From NCBI GenBank assembly GCA_002067705.1, contig MVRL01000154.1:1-42462 (forward strand): a stretch of DNA of 42,462 bases, read 5' to 3'. Under the pieces are notes generated by a model, which worked only from the letters and a program-made list of their open reading frames with translations, searched no databases and was not told where the DNA came from. Shown here piece after piece: positions 17,735 to 25,599 of the stretch. Position 1 is the first letter of the stretch. The number at the start of each line of letters is the position of its first letter. This DNA comes from Methanosaeta sp. PtaU1.Bin112. Lineage in GTDB: Archaea; Halobacteriota; Methanosarcinia; Methanotrichales; Methanotrichaceae. Position numbers and translations under genes: made by a program.

Positions 17735-19069
17735 TTATGTGGACTTTCTTTTCTTTCCTTTCCATCTTTCCAGATGGCTGACCGCCAGCAGCAGTACACC
17801 CGAGACCGCCATGCCCAGCAGTGGGAAGATCTGGCCCAGGAAGAGAGCAGTCGCTCCGCCACCAACAAGAGCGCATAGCCCTCCCCCAGAGGTCAGGCCC
17901 AGTTGCTCTTTGTAGAACCCGGCAACGGTTGGCAGAAGAAGGCCACCGGTGAATACGGTATAGGCGATGAGCAGGGTCTTGATAATCCCTGGCAAGGAGA
18001 TTGCCAGGAGGAGTGAGCAGCAGCCAATAAGCATCACTGCCACCCGAGAGACTTTCATCAGATGAGCTGCATCAGCCTCTGGCCTAGCTTTCTTGTAGAT
18101 ATCAAAGGTTAGGATGGATGTGACCGTCATGAGGCTTGTATCTGCAGAGGACATAAAGGCAGCCAGGAGAGCCGCAGCCACCAGTCCCACCATTCCCGGC
18201 GAGAGAAGGCCGGTCATGAGCGATAGCATAGCCTCTTCCGGATGGATGGAGGGATAGAGCGAACGGGAGAACACCCCCAGGGAGGTGATGATAAATGCCA
18301 GAGGTATGAGGAGGATGGCCGCGAATAGAGCCGAGATCTTTGCCTGCCTTGGGCTGGCGGCGGAGAGCAGGCGAGAGTACATGTCAGGGCCTACCAGATA
18401 GGCTGAACCTACGACTATTATCATGGATAGCACCTCCCATCCTCCCATTTGATCCGAGGTAGGAAAGCTGCTGCTTAAAATGGGGCCGGGTCCATGAAGA
18501 TCAAGGGATGCAAAAAATAGGACCGTCATTCCAGTTACTATTATCAGAAACTGAACCAGATCGGTTCTCATTACCGAGCTCTGGCCTCCGTGTGCGGTAT
18601 AAAGAATGAATACCAGGCTGCAGGCAATCATGAATAATGTGCCGTCTGCCGCGAAGATGGAAGAGAGGACCTTTCCGGCGGCGGAAATTTGAGCGGCAAT
18701 CACGCCAATCCAGGAGATGGCGATAAGGAGCGAGGCAGCAGTTCTAACCCTCTGTCCGTAAAATGATCCAACCAGCTCCGGCAGAGTATAAAAACCCTGA
18801 GACCGGATCTTCTCGGCCAGAAAAAGCGATAGGATCAGCATTCCAATGGTGCCGGAGAGCATCCACCAGGCTCCCGGCAGGCCACTGCTGAATCCCAGGC
18901 CGGCCATGCCGATGGTAGAGGATGCCCCTACGATTGTTGCACAGAAGGTGCCGGTGAGGAGAATGGCTCTGATGCTTCTTCCTGCCAGATGAAAATCATC
19001 GAAGCCCTTGAGTCGCAGCCCCCAGGCGCCTATCATCAGCATAGCCAGCAGATAAATTGCAATTACCAT
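17735..19069 (-). CDS. Sodium:solute symporter (SSS family)
   Basis: This 444-residue protein has about a dozen transmembrane helices and the SSS fold. The first helix is MVIAIYLLAMLMIGAWG, and conserved glycine- and serine-rich core helices follow (for example GTFCATIVGASSTIGMAGLGFSSGLPGAWW split over helices 2-3, and the Na+-site SSADTSLMTVTSI region near 305). It takes up an organic solute with sodium; proline, pantothenate, acetate-like or other substrates cannot be separated by eye. ATG 19069 lacks a nearby ribosome site; a GGAGGAAC 24 bases upstream instead precedes an in-frame ATT (19087), raising the possibility of a near-cognate start. A TATA-like GATTTATATTTCC lies near 19150. The VWA-propeller gene follows 69 bp downstream on the same strand. 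Confidence 0.88.
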   Translation of the reverse strand: MVIAIYLLAMLMIGAWGLRLKGFDDFHLAGRSIRAILLTGTFCATIVGASSTIGMAGLGFSSGLPGAWWMLSGTIGMLILSLFLAEKIRSQGFYTLPELVGSFYGQRVRTAASLLIAISWIGVIAAQISAAGKVLSSIFAADGTLFMIACSLVFILYTAHGGQSSVMRTDLVQFLIIVTGMTVLFFASLDLHGPGPILSSSFPTSDQMGGWEVLSMIIVVGSAYLVGPDMYSRLLSAASPRQAKISALFAAILLIPLAFIITSLGVFSRSLYPSIHPEEAMLSLMTGLLSPGMVGLVAAALLAAFMSSADTSLMTVTSILTFDIYKKARPEADAAHLMKVSRVAVMLIGCCSLLLAISLPGIIKTLLIAYTVFTGGLLLPTVAGFYKEQLGLTSGGGLCALVGGGATALFLGQIFPLLGMAVSGVLLLAVSHLERWKGKKRKST

Positions 19070-19283
19070 GGCGGATTGATTCGTAATTGTTCCTCCCTTA
19101 TTGTAAACCTTTCTGCGATTTCAGGTTGACAATACTATCAGGGAAATATAAATCTTTCTTATGGCTCAGTCGGCACCGTGCAACAAAGCTGCAGGGAAAA
19201 CAATATAAAATAGTGAGGATAACAGGATTTCGTAATCTGGTGATCTGATCACCTTAAATGATATCATTGGGGGTGCCAATCTA

Positions 19284-19679
19284 ATGAAGGTGTTTGCAAA
19301 GGCTGTATTGGTTTTACTGGTAGCAGCATCATTGCTATCTATGCTTCCTCTTGGCGGGGCCCAGAACGCGGATCAGCTTGAGAAGCGTCCCGCAGAAAAA
19401 GCTGCAGAGAATCTCTTTAATAAAGGCATCGGCAGCGCTTGGACGGGCGGGGAGCCCTTTTCATCCGGCACGGCAGCAGGCGAAAATCAGGTGCGCGGCG
19501 TGGCATGCGCGGATTCGGACATAAGGATTATCGGATATCTCGATGTGACGACTGGCATGATCATTGCCAGTGATGGCGGCAATAGCCTGCATATCAAACC
19601 CGCTCCCGGCAATTATCCGGTTTACGGATCCTTCGAGGCTGGCAAGCTGATGGGAATATACATCGATTTTACTCAGTAG
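19284..19679 (+). CDS. Small secreted protein of unknown function
   Basis: This 131-residue protein has a typical signal peptide (MKVFAKAVLVLLVAASLLSMLPLGGAQ). The mature part is about 105 residues, with one cysteine (VACADSD) and two beta-rich segments (IRIIGYLDVTTGMIIASDGG and HIKPAPGNYPVYGSFEAGKLMGIYIDF). I recognise no family. A GGGGGTG site precedes the ATG by about 8 bases. It is divergent from the symporter and convergent with the decarboxylase; both separating regions are AT-rich. Confidence 0.65.
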   Translation: MKVFAKAVLVLLVAASLLSMLPLGGAQNADQLEKRPAEKAAENLFNKGIGSAWTGGEPFSSGTAAGENQVRGVACADSDIRIIGYLDVTTGMIIASDGGNSLHIKPAPGNYPVYGSFEAGKLMGIYIDFTQ

Positions 19680-19748
19680 GTTTGCTTTAGGATATTTCAT
19701 GAGCAAGAAGAGGTCTGCTGCCATCTGGCGGGGCCTCTTAAATTCATA

Positions 19749-19819
19749 TCAATCATTTTATTTTTAATTGTTTTATTTCAATAATTTTATTGTAATAATT
19801 TATTTCAATCATTTTATTG
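19749..19819. repeat. Three degenerate 14-15 bp AT-rich direct repeats
   Basis: TCAATCATTTTATT (19749), TCAATAATTTTATTG (19778) and TCAATCATTTTATTG (19805) recur at 29 and 27 bp spacing between two convergent genes. On either strand the region is rich in T-runs, so it may serve as a bidirectional terminator. There are too few, too diverged copies for CRISPR. Confidence 0.6.
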
Positions 19820-19875
19820 CAACCAAAGCTATTGTTTATAATAATAACTAAAATATAATAAGACATAGATTTAAT

Positions 19876-22062
19876 CTATGCCTGAAAATCATGGGCAAGC
19901 TCAATGACCGCATCCCGTAGTGCCTTTGTGAGCACAGGGACGAAGTTGCCCTTTTCCGTATCCGTAAGCCAGGGACACATGGTGGTCGATGATAAGAAGT
20001 TCATAGTGATTAAATTTGAATCATCTACACCCAGACGTCTCATGAAGGTGCGCACGAACTCCTGGCCATAAACCTCCGGCTCAAACTGAGATGTGGTGAT
20101 GATCAGCTCCGGCTTGTGGTCGGGATTGTCTGGAGAAAGGCTGAGCGCCTCGAAGATCTTGTGATTGAAGTCGTTGGCTTTATTGGGGTCGGCATTCAGA
20201 GCGCCGTTCTTGTCTTTGAAATTAAAGGCATAGGTGATGATGATCTGATCTGATCCCAGCTCTTTCAGCAGATTTATGCCTTCCGGTGTTATATCCTTAT
20301 TCTCCTTCTCGACGATATTCTTCTTTATATAATGCAGCTGTTTTTCTATCTCTTTCCGGCTCTTTCCCTTCCTCTCCGCGGGTATCTGCTGCACGGGAAC
20401 GACGATGAATGGATCATCCGGCTCGGCCAGGGTGACAATCCCTGCATAGAAGCGTTTGCTGTTGAAGAGCGCCTTTCCGAGGATCTTTCCGTAGCCGCTC
20501 TGGTCAGGGCGGATGACGCGGTGGCTCAGGTAGACGCCTGCTGCAGAGGCTCCCGGCTTTGATCCTTCGATTCCGAAGACGCCCATAGCAGCATCAACCG
20601 TCTCCCCATGATAGACCTCCGGAGCCAGAAATGCTACCAGGTCTCTCATGCTCCTATTGCGATAGCAGAGCCCTCCGGCCGGATAGGGGATATAGCCTGC
20701 CTTATGCGGGTCGATTGTAACTGAGTCCGCCTTTGGGATGGCATTGTACTGTTCAGTTACATAATCGCTCAGCATGAAGTCCGGGGTGTGGCAGTCCATT
20801 ATCAATCCGGATGAACCGGCATGAGGTTTTCTCAGAAGGCTGGCAAAATAGCCTCCCCAGGCAGCATCGACATGGACGGCAAACTCAAGCCCTGATTTCC
20901 GGTACTCTTCCCTCATGGCGATCACTTCCGCCAGGGGGTCGACTGCGCTCTCCTCCGTCGAGCCCAAGACCACGACTACCATCAGCACAGGCTGCCTCGT
21001 AGCCAGGCATTTGTCCAGCTGGGTGCGCAGATGCTTGGTATCCATTCGGGCATCATTGTCCACATTGATATTCAAGAAATTATTCTTTCCAATGCCCAGG
21101 ACCGCCGCATTCTTCGGCCAGGAGTAGTGCTTGGTGGCAGGCCCCATCAGGACCGGAGGCTGCGCATCTTTGAGGTGGCATCTACTAAACTGCTCAAAGC
21201 CCAAGCTCTGAATGGTGTACGGGTCCAGAGCTTTGTTAATAGCCTGCACAGAGATTCCGTACTCCAGCTGCATCCTCTGAGTGAGATTGAGAATATCATC
21301 GATGCCCAGATTGAGGATGCTCCAGGGATCCAGATCAATGAGCGGGCAACGCCTTCCATCCGGAAGGGGTACGGTCATCCCTTTCGCCGCTTCCAGGGAC
21401 GGATCGTTTTTCAAGGCAACTGCTACTGTGATCGGATAATACTTCAGATTTCTTGCCGCCCACATTGCCTCCAGATTGGCGACCGATCCATCGCAGGTAA
21501 TGTGACCCCAGGACATGATAGTCCTTTTATCCTTTGGGGATTTGGTATCGAAACCCAGCATCTTGCATAGGTCGCTTCCCACCAGCGCTTCGAGGTAGGA
21601 GGTGACGGGAGAAGCTTCTGCAGCCACGTTGTTCTGGTTGTAGAGCATGGCTGAGAAGTACCCCATCATGCCCGGCATCGTCAGGTCCCAGTTCATGTGG
21701 GCTTGATATCGATAGCTGAAAAAGGGAACGGAATTCTTCAGCCTCTTTAGCAGTTCGCTATATTCGCGTTTCATGTATTTTACGCAATGCTTGTACTCAT
21801 CGCTTTCCTTAAGGCCCTCTGTGACATATTTGGGGTCCTGACGGTAATACTCCATTCTGTCATTGCAGTTGGCCTCGATTGCCTGCATTATCAGCTCCGA
21901 AAAGAGATCCTGGTTTTCGGCCTTTGGTCCCAGGAACCAGGCGGCCAATGATTCTGTTCCGGGCCCCTCAAGGTTTAATAATTCCTCTGGTGGTTTGCTT
22001 TTGATATATTCATTTATCTTTTTGGCATAGTTGAGCTGTCTGGGGCGCAGAGTATTTACCAT
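19876..22062 (-). CDS. Group II PLP-dependent decarboxylase, tyrosine-decarboxylase-like
   Basis: This 728-residue enzyme belongs to PF00282. The PLP lysine is K454 in DPHKAGYIPYPAGG; the cofactor-stacking and Asp region is VHVDAAWGGY; earlier motifs are the N-terminal HMNWDLTMPG and NNVAAEASPVTSYLE. The order and spacing resemble the long bacterial tyrosine decarboxylases of Enterococcus rather than short archaeal MfnA. This suggests decarboxylation of an aromatic amino acid (or glutamate/aspartate) to an amine in the cytoplasm. In a methanogen the amine may feed acid resistance or cofactor synthesis, but this is not shown. The GGAGGGATCGAA ribosome site is excellent. A TATA-like element (about 22139-22150) and a tandem 14 bp repeat lie upstream. 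It is about 100 residues longer than TyrDC, mostly by insertions in the C-terminal half. Confidence 0.88.
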   Translation of the reverse strand: MVNTLRPRQLNYAKKINEYIKSKPPEELLNLEGPGTESLAAWFLGPKAENQDLFSELIMQAIEANCNDRMEYYRQDPKYVTEGLKESDEYKHCVKYMKREYSELLKRLKNSVPFFSYRYQAHMNWDLTMPGMMGYFSAMLYNQNNVAAEASPVTSYLEALVGSDLCKMLGFDTKSPKDKRTIMSWGHITCDGSVANLEAMWAARNLKYYPITVAVALKNDPSLEAAKGMTVPLPDGRRCPLIDLDPWSILNLGIDDILNLTQRMQLEYGISVQAINKALDPYTIQSLGFEQFSRCHLKDAQPPVLMGPATKHYSWPKNAAVLGIGKNNFLNINVDNDARMDTKHLRTQLDKCLATRQPVLMVVVVLGSTEESAVDPLAEVIAMREEYRKSGLEFAVHVDAAWGGYFASLLRKPHAGSSGLIMDCHTPDFMLSDYVTEQYNAIPKADSVTIDPHKAGYIPYPAGGLCYRNRSMRDLVAFLAPEVYHGETVDAAMGVFGIEGSKPGASAAGVYLSHRVIRPDQSGYGKILGKALFNSKRFYAGIVTLAEPDDPFIVVPVQQIPAERKGKSRKEIEKQLHYIKKNIVEKENKDITPEGINLLKELGSDQIIITYAFNFKDKNGALNADPNKANDFNHKIFEALSLSPDNPDHKPELIITTSQFEPEVYGQEFVRTFMRRLGVDDSNLITMNFLSSTTMCPWLTDTEKGNFVPVLTKALRDAVIELAHDFQA

Positions 22063-22152
22063 TTCGATCCCTCCGAATATCGGGCGTCAATATCTTGGCT
22101 GGAATGAAATTGACAGCAAAGACTAATGTATTCGCAATAGTTAAATTTTTCT

Positions 22153-22180
22153 GCATGTGATACTATGCATGTGATACTAT
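22153..22180 (-). promoter_or_regulatory. Perfect tandem 2 x 14 bp repeat upstream of the decarboxylase TATA box
   Basis: The plus strand reads GCATGTGATACTAT twice without interruption. For the minus-strand decarboxylase gene it sits immediately upstream of AAAAATTTAACTATT, the probable TATA region. This is the expected place for an activator site in archaea, so it is a candidate operator. Two direct copies 14 bp apart place equivalent bases about 1.3 helical turns apart. Confidence 0.5.
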
Positions 22181-22237
22181 GCGCAAAACCGACAGAGATT
22201 TTAATTAGATTAAAATATAATAATTTACTGTTTCCCC

Positions 22238-22573
22238 TCAATCCACATTGGGGCGATAGTCGTCCCTGGGAGGATTGAATGTATCCACAACCACAGATGC
22301 CTCCAGAGCCAGTGCCGAGTGCGGGACATTGGGAGAAGCTGAGTAGCTGTCTCCCGCCCCAAGATCGCAACTCTTGCCGTCTACGGTAATGCGGATCTTT
22401 CCTGAAACCACGTAGCCTGCCTGATCATGGGGATGAGAATGATTTGGAATTTCCACACCCTTATCCAGATCAAACCGGCAGATCATCATATTTTCGGAGC
22501 AAACCAGAGTCCTGCGAATCAGTCCAGGGAGCATCTGGACAGCAGAAGCGGTTTCATATTGAAAGAACGACAT
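22238..22573 (-). CDS. Single-domain cupin protein
   Basis: The protein of 111 residues is a small beta-barrel of the cupin_2 family. Motif 1 is recognisable as NHSHPHDQAGYVVSGKI (two or three His plus Glu-equivalent ligands for a metal), and motif 2 as YSASPNVPHSALAL. It may be a metal-dependent isomerase, a dioxygenase-like enzyme or a ligand binder; the substrate is unknown. It begins 2 bp after the inositol-1-phosphate synthase stop on the same strand, so the two are almost certainly cotranscribed, which hints at a role with inositol- or sugar-phosphate metabolism. Confidence 0.86.
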   Translation of the reverse strand: MSFFQYETASAVQMLPGLIRRTLVCSENMMICRFDLDKGVEIPNHSHPHDQAGYVVSGKIRITVDGKSCDLGAGDSYSASPNVPHSALALEASVVVDTFNPPRDDYRPNVD

Positions 22574-22575
22574 GG

Positions 22576-23715
22576 TTACTTGACCAATGCAGGCTGTGGC
22601 CGGCAGAACGCTGCATTATCAAACTCGCCCGTCTCGCCACGAATGAACCTGTCCACCATCTCTTTAGCTATCTCGTCGGGATACTGAACCGGCGGATGCT
22701 TCATCGTATAGGCGGATATGGCCAGGAGCGGGCCTCCGATCTTTCTGTCCTTGGCAAGCTTGCAGATCCTTATGGCATCGATGGAGCTTCCGCCGCTGTT
22801 GGGAGAGTCTTCCACTGATAGTCGCAGCTCGAGATTGATGGGCACATCTCCAAATATCCTTCCCTCCATCCTCAGGAAGCAGACCTTGTTGTCTTTCTGC
22901 CATGGAACATAATCCGAAGGGCCAATGTGGATATCATCATCATTGAGCGGCACATCCAGAATAGACTGAACCGCTTGCGTCTTGCTGATCTTTTTGGATT
23001 TGAGCCTCTCCCGACTGAGCATATTAAGGAAATCGGTATTCCCGCCAATGTTCAGCTGATAGGTTCGATCCATAACGCAAGCCCTATCCTTGAAGAGCTG
23101 AGTAAGGGCGCGATGGACAATGGTCGCTCCAATCTGAGATTTTATGTCATCCCCAACGATCGGAACGCCTGCCTCCTGGAATTTTCTGGCCCACTCCGGG
23201 TTGGAAGCTATGAAGACGGGCATGCAGTTAACGAAGCCCACGCCTGCATCCAATGCTGCCTGAGCATAAAAGCGGGTTGCCTCTTCAGAGCCGACCGGCA
23301 TGTAATTTACCAGCACATCTGCGCCGCAGTCTTCCAGCTCGCGCCTTACGTCGCATGGCTTTTCATCAGCTATGACGAATCGCTTATCCTCAGGATAATT
23401 GAGCATATGGGGAGCAAATCCATCTAAGACCGGCCCCATCTTGACCATCACATTCTTGCGGGGAACATCAGGATAGAACACCTGGGTGCAGTTCGGTGGC
23501 GCGAATATGGCCTGGCCTACGTCTTTGCCCACCTTTCGCGCATCAATATCGAAGGCCGCCACCACATCTATATCGCCAGCTCTGTAACCACACACGTCAT
23601 AATGCATAAGTCCAATGCATTCTTTCTCATCAGTATGTTTGTAGTATTCGATTCCCTGAATCAGGGAACTTGCGCAGTTTCCCAAGCCCGCGATTGCCAA
23701 CCTAATCTTTTTCAA
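22576..23715 (-). CDS. Myo-inositol-1-phosphate synthase
   Basis: This 379-residue enzyme converts glucose 6-phosphate to inositol 1-phosphate using bound NAD+, the first step toward archaeal phosphatidylinositol lipids or inositol-based solutes. The Rossmann signature is GLGNCASSLIQGIEYY at about 10-25. The conserved core GDDIKSQIGATIVHR and the C-terminal MEGRIFGDVPINLELRLSVEDSPNSGG motif are intact. Length is typical of archaeal/actinobacterial Ino1. A GAGGTTGAAAAAG ribosome site and TATA-like boxes near 23780 and 23797 precede it. The downstream cupin gene is coupled. No inositol monophosphatase or phospholipid synthase is in the window. Confidence 0.95.
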   Translation of the reverse strand: MKKIRLAIAGLGNCASSLIQGIEYYKHTDEKECIGLMHYDVCGYRAGDIDVVAAFDIDARKVGKDVGQAIFAPPNCTQVFYPDVPRKNVMVKMGPVLDGFAPHMLNYPEDKRFVIADEKPCDVRRELEDCGADVLVNYMPVGSEEATRFYAQAALDAGVGFVNCMPVFIASNPEWARKFQEAGVPIVGDDIKSQIGATIVHRALTQLFKDRACVMDRTYQLNIGGNTDFLNMLSRERLKSKKISKTQAVQSILDVPLNDDDIHIGPSDYVPWQKDNKVCFLRMEGRIFGDVPINLELRLSVEDSPNSGGSSIDAIRICKLAKDRKIGGPLLAISAYTMKHPPVQYPDEIAKEMVDRFIRGETGEFDNAAFCRPQPALVK

Positions 23716-23835
23716 CCTCTTTTCCCCTCCTGGGTCAAATGAAGCTCGGAGACCTGAATTCGGAGTCGCAGCTTCGTATAAATGCAGGACATATATAACA
23801 TTATAGGCTCGGGATGGTTTTTCCCGGACAGCGGC

Positions 23836-24720
23836 CTAATCTATCACAACGGGCGCCAGTAAAGCCTCGAGCATACGGGTAAGATCTACCATCAGCTTAG
23901 CCCTGCCTGCATCGTTTTCCTCGTACTCTATCCTGTAAGTTCTGGGAATATCCGTCAGGTATTTTGAGCCTTGCGGGTGAATCAGGATCGTCTCCTTTCC
24001 CAGGGTATGAGCAATACCCAGGCCATACATCACCCCAGCATCAGCTCCCGTGAGGTCGGCAATGATCACCGCGGCGTAATTGATGGATTGCCACATATCA
24101 CGCACGGCAGATCTACCGCTCCTGATGTCTTCCGCCTCAATTATCTGCATGCCTGTGGCCCGGCTTGCGTTTAAAATAGACTCTTCATTTCCTCTCCATG
24201 CACTGTCCTGAGGCTGGAGCAGAAGAAGAGTCCTCGAGCCTATCGGTTCTGGTGCATTCCCAAATATGGGGCGAGTGCGCATAAGGCTGAGCATGCTCTC
24301 AAATCTCAGGAATTCAGAATCGACGTGCTCAGAGGCGATCTTCTGCAAAGCAGAATGACGATCAGAGGCACTTTTTCCTATCAAATCCGCCGGAATCTGG
24401 ATGACAAATGCATCTGTAAAGCCGAACTCCCATTGGGCGTTATTGGCCGCTCGCTGGGGCGTGAGCGATATTTCCGGCCTATGGTAATAGCTTGTTATTT
24501 TGTTCTCTGTCCTGAACTGAGCCATAATGGAAAGGTTATCACGGTCCAGGATGGCAACCGCGCTGCAAGGAAGTTGACTTCTGGCGATGCCCCTCTGAAG
24601 ATGCCGGTCTTCAGTTACGCCATTAACTATCTCCATAAACTCGTCAATCAGCTTATCAACCTTGGCAATAAGCTCACTATCCATATCGCCGCTTCTCATC
24701 CGGTCTACATCGTTAAGCAT
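23836..24720 (-). CDS. Nucleoside 2-deoxyribosyltransferase-like protein with altered active site
   Basis: The C-terminal domain (about 165-294) has the nucleoside 2-deoxyribosyltransferase/TIR-like pattern: RTLLLLQPQ, then MWQSINYAAVIIADLTGADAG, then MYGLGIAHTLGKETILI. In usual members the last motif is YELGIAHALGK, and the Glu is the catalytic-type residue; here it is Gly (codon GGC). The N-terminal half (1-150) is alpha/beta without a family I recognise. The protein may therefore bind rather than cleave nucleosides or NAD. Several ATGs are possible (24744, 24720, 24699, 24684); 24720 overlaps the preceding acetyltransferase gene by 16 bp and is an arbitrary middle choice. It ends an apparent argG-DUF2111-GNAT operon. 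Confidence 0.65.
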   Translation of the reverse strand: MLNDVDRMRSGDMDSELIAKVDKLIDEFMEIVNGVTEDRHLQRGIARSQLPCSAVAILDRDNLSIMAQFRTENKITSYYHRPEISLTPQRAANNAQWEFGFTDAFVIQIPADLIGKSASDRHSALQKIASEHVDSEFLRFESMLSLMRTRPIFGNAPEPIGSRTLLLLQPQDSAWRGNEESILNASRATGMQIIEAEDIRSGRSAVRDMWQSINYAAVIIADLTGADAGVMYGLGIAHTLGKETILIHPQGSKYLTDIPRTYRIEYEENDAGRAKLMVDLTRMLEALLAPVVID

Positions 24721-25163
24721 ACACTCACATCCAGATTCTTCCACATCCGCACGGCATGATTGCCTCGACCATAATAGTTCCTGACCAGCTCGCGCTCCTG
24801 GTAGCCGGCTTTTCTGTATAGCTCGACGGCCTCTGGCCTGTCCAAAGCTGCTTCAAGTCGAATAGCCTGAGCGCCCAGGAGGGCCAGCCTCTCCTCCAAT
24901 GATGCCAGCAGCCTGCTGCCTATTCCCTTCCTTCGGTAGCCGGGATGAACGTCTAGGGTATAGACGGCACCTGCCTTTCCGCTGTTGTACCCCATGATGA
25001 AACCGAGCACTTTTTTATCCGGCTCGCAGGCCACAAGAGACACAGCATAGCGAATCAGATAAGAGAACATCCTGGGCGGAAAGGCGGTCTCTTCCGGGAA
25101 GCAGAGCCCCTCGATTTGCACGATCTGGGCCAGATCCCAGGGCTGTGCATTCCGGATCTTCAT
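24705..25163 (-). CDS. GNAT-family N-acetyltransferase (RimI-like)
   Basis: This 152-residue GNAT protein transfers an acetyl group from acetyl-CoA, probably to a protein N-terminus or a small amine. Motif A with the acetyl-CoA loop is VYTLDVHPGYRRKGIGSRLL (about 68-87), and the later EAVELYRKAGYQERELVRNYY is the RimI-type C-terminal segment. Its ATG overlaps the DUF2111 stop by 4 bp (ATGA), indicating translational coupling. The downstream deoxyribosyltransferase-like gene overlaps its 3' end. Confidence 0.9.
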   Translation of the reverse strand: MKIRNAQPWDLAQIVQIEGLCFPEETAFPPRMFSYLIRYAVSLVACEPDKKVLGFIMGYNSGKAGAVYTLDVHPGYRRKGIGSRLLASLEERLALLGAQAIRLEAALDRPEAVELYRKAGYQERELVRNYYGRGNHAVRMWKNLDVSVCLTM

Positions 25164-25549
25164 CTCTTCACTGGCACCTTGCCTGAAACCTGTTTAATGA
25201 CTGCTTCATATGCCCCGAAGACCTCAGGAATGTCGATGGTGCCTATCACATCAACTATCCCGACCGCGGCAACGGCTCGCCCCTCTACCAATATGGGCGC
25301 AACAGAGACGGGAATGCCTTGATAAGCACCATCTTTGGGAGTGGTGCGAATGCTCTTGCCGGTTGCAATGACCTCTTCCAGGACAGGGCCGCTATATTCG
25401 TCATCCAGAACCGTTCCTCTCTCAACTCTCACGCCGGGAAACCTCGCTGAGCGCATCGTCACGGGAAGTTGGACGACCTCGTTGAAGGCAAGGGCGAGTG
25501 CCGCCAGATCGGCTGATCTGGCATCCTCTGATATCACAACTCTGGACAT
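25160..25549 (-). CDS. DUF2111 protein, methanogen-specific family
   Basis: The protein of 129 residues matches DUF2111, a family I know only from methanogenic archaea. It shows the segments LALAFNEVVQLPVTMRS and GAYQGIPVSVAPILVEGRAVAAVGIVDVIG, the latter resembling a GAF/roadblock-like sensory fold. Its function is not established. The open frame reaches TTG 25576, but ATG 25549 starts MSRVVISEDA. A TATA-like TTTATTTGA centred about 26 bases upstream suggests a leaderless message. It follows argG by 50 bp and is coupled to the acetyltransferase gene by an ATGA overlap. Confidence 0.82.
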   Translation of the reverse strand: MSRVVISEDARSADLAALALAFNEVVQLPVTMRSARFPGVRVERGTVLDDEYSGPVLEEVIATGKSIRTTPKDGAYQGIPVSVAPILVEGRAVAAVGIVDVIGTIDIPEVFGAYEAVIKQVSGKVPVKR

Positions 25550-25599
25550 GCGGATTATATTGGGTCGCGATATCAAATAAACCCTATCCTTGCTTCTCT

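Noticed and set aside
19749-19819. CRISPR array
   Set aside because: Only three 14-15 bp AT-rich, mismatched copies with spacers of about 13 bp; no cas genes.
23836-24720. TIR-domain antiphage effector
   Set aside because: No partner defence gene nearby, catalytic-type Glu is missing, and the gene is embedded with argG, DUF2111 and GNAT genes.
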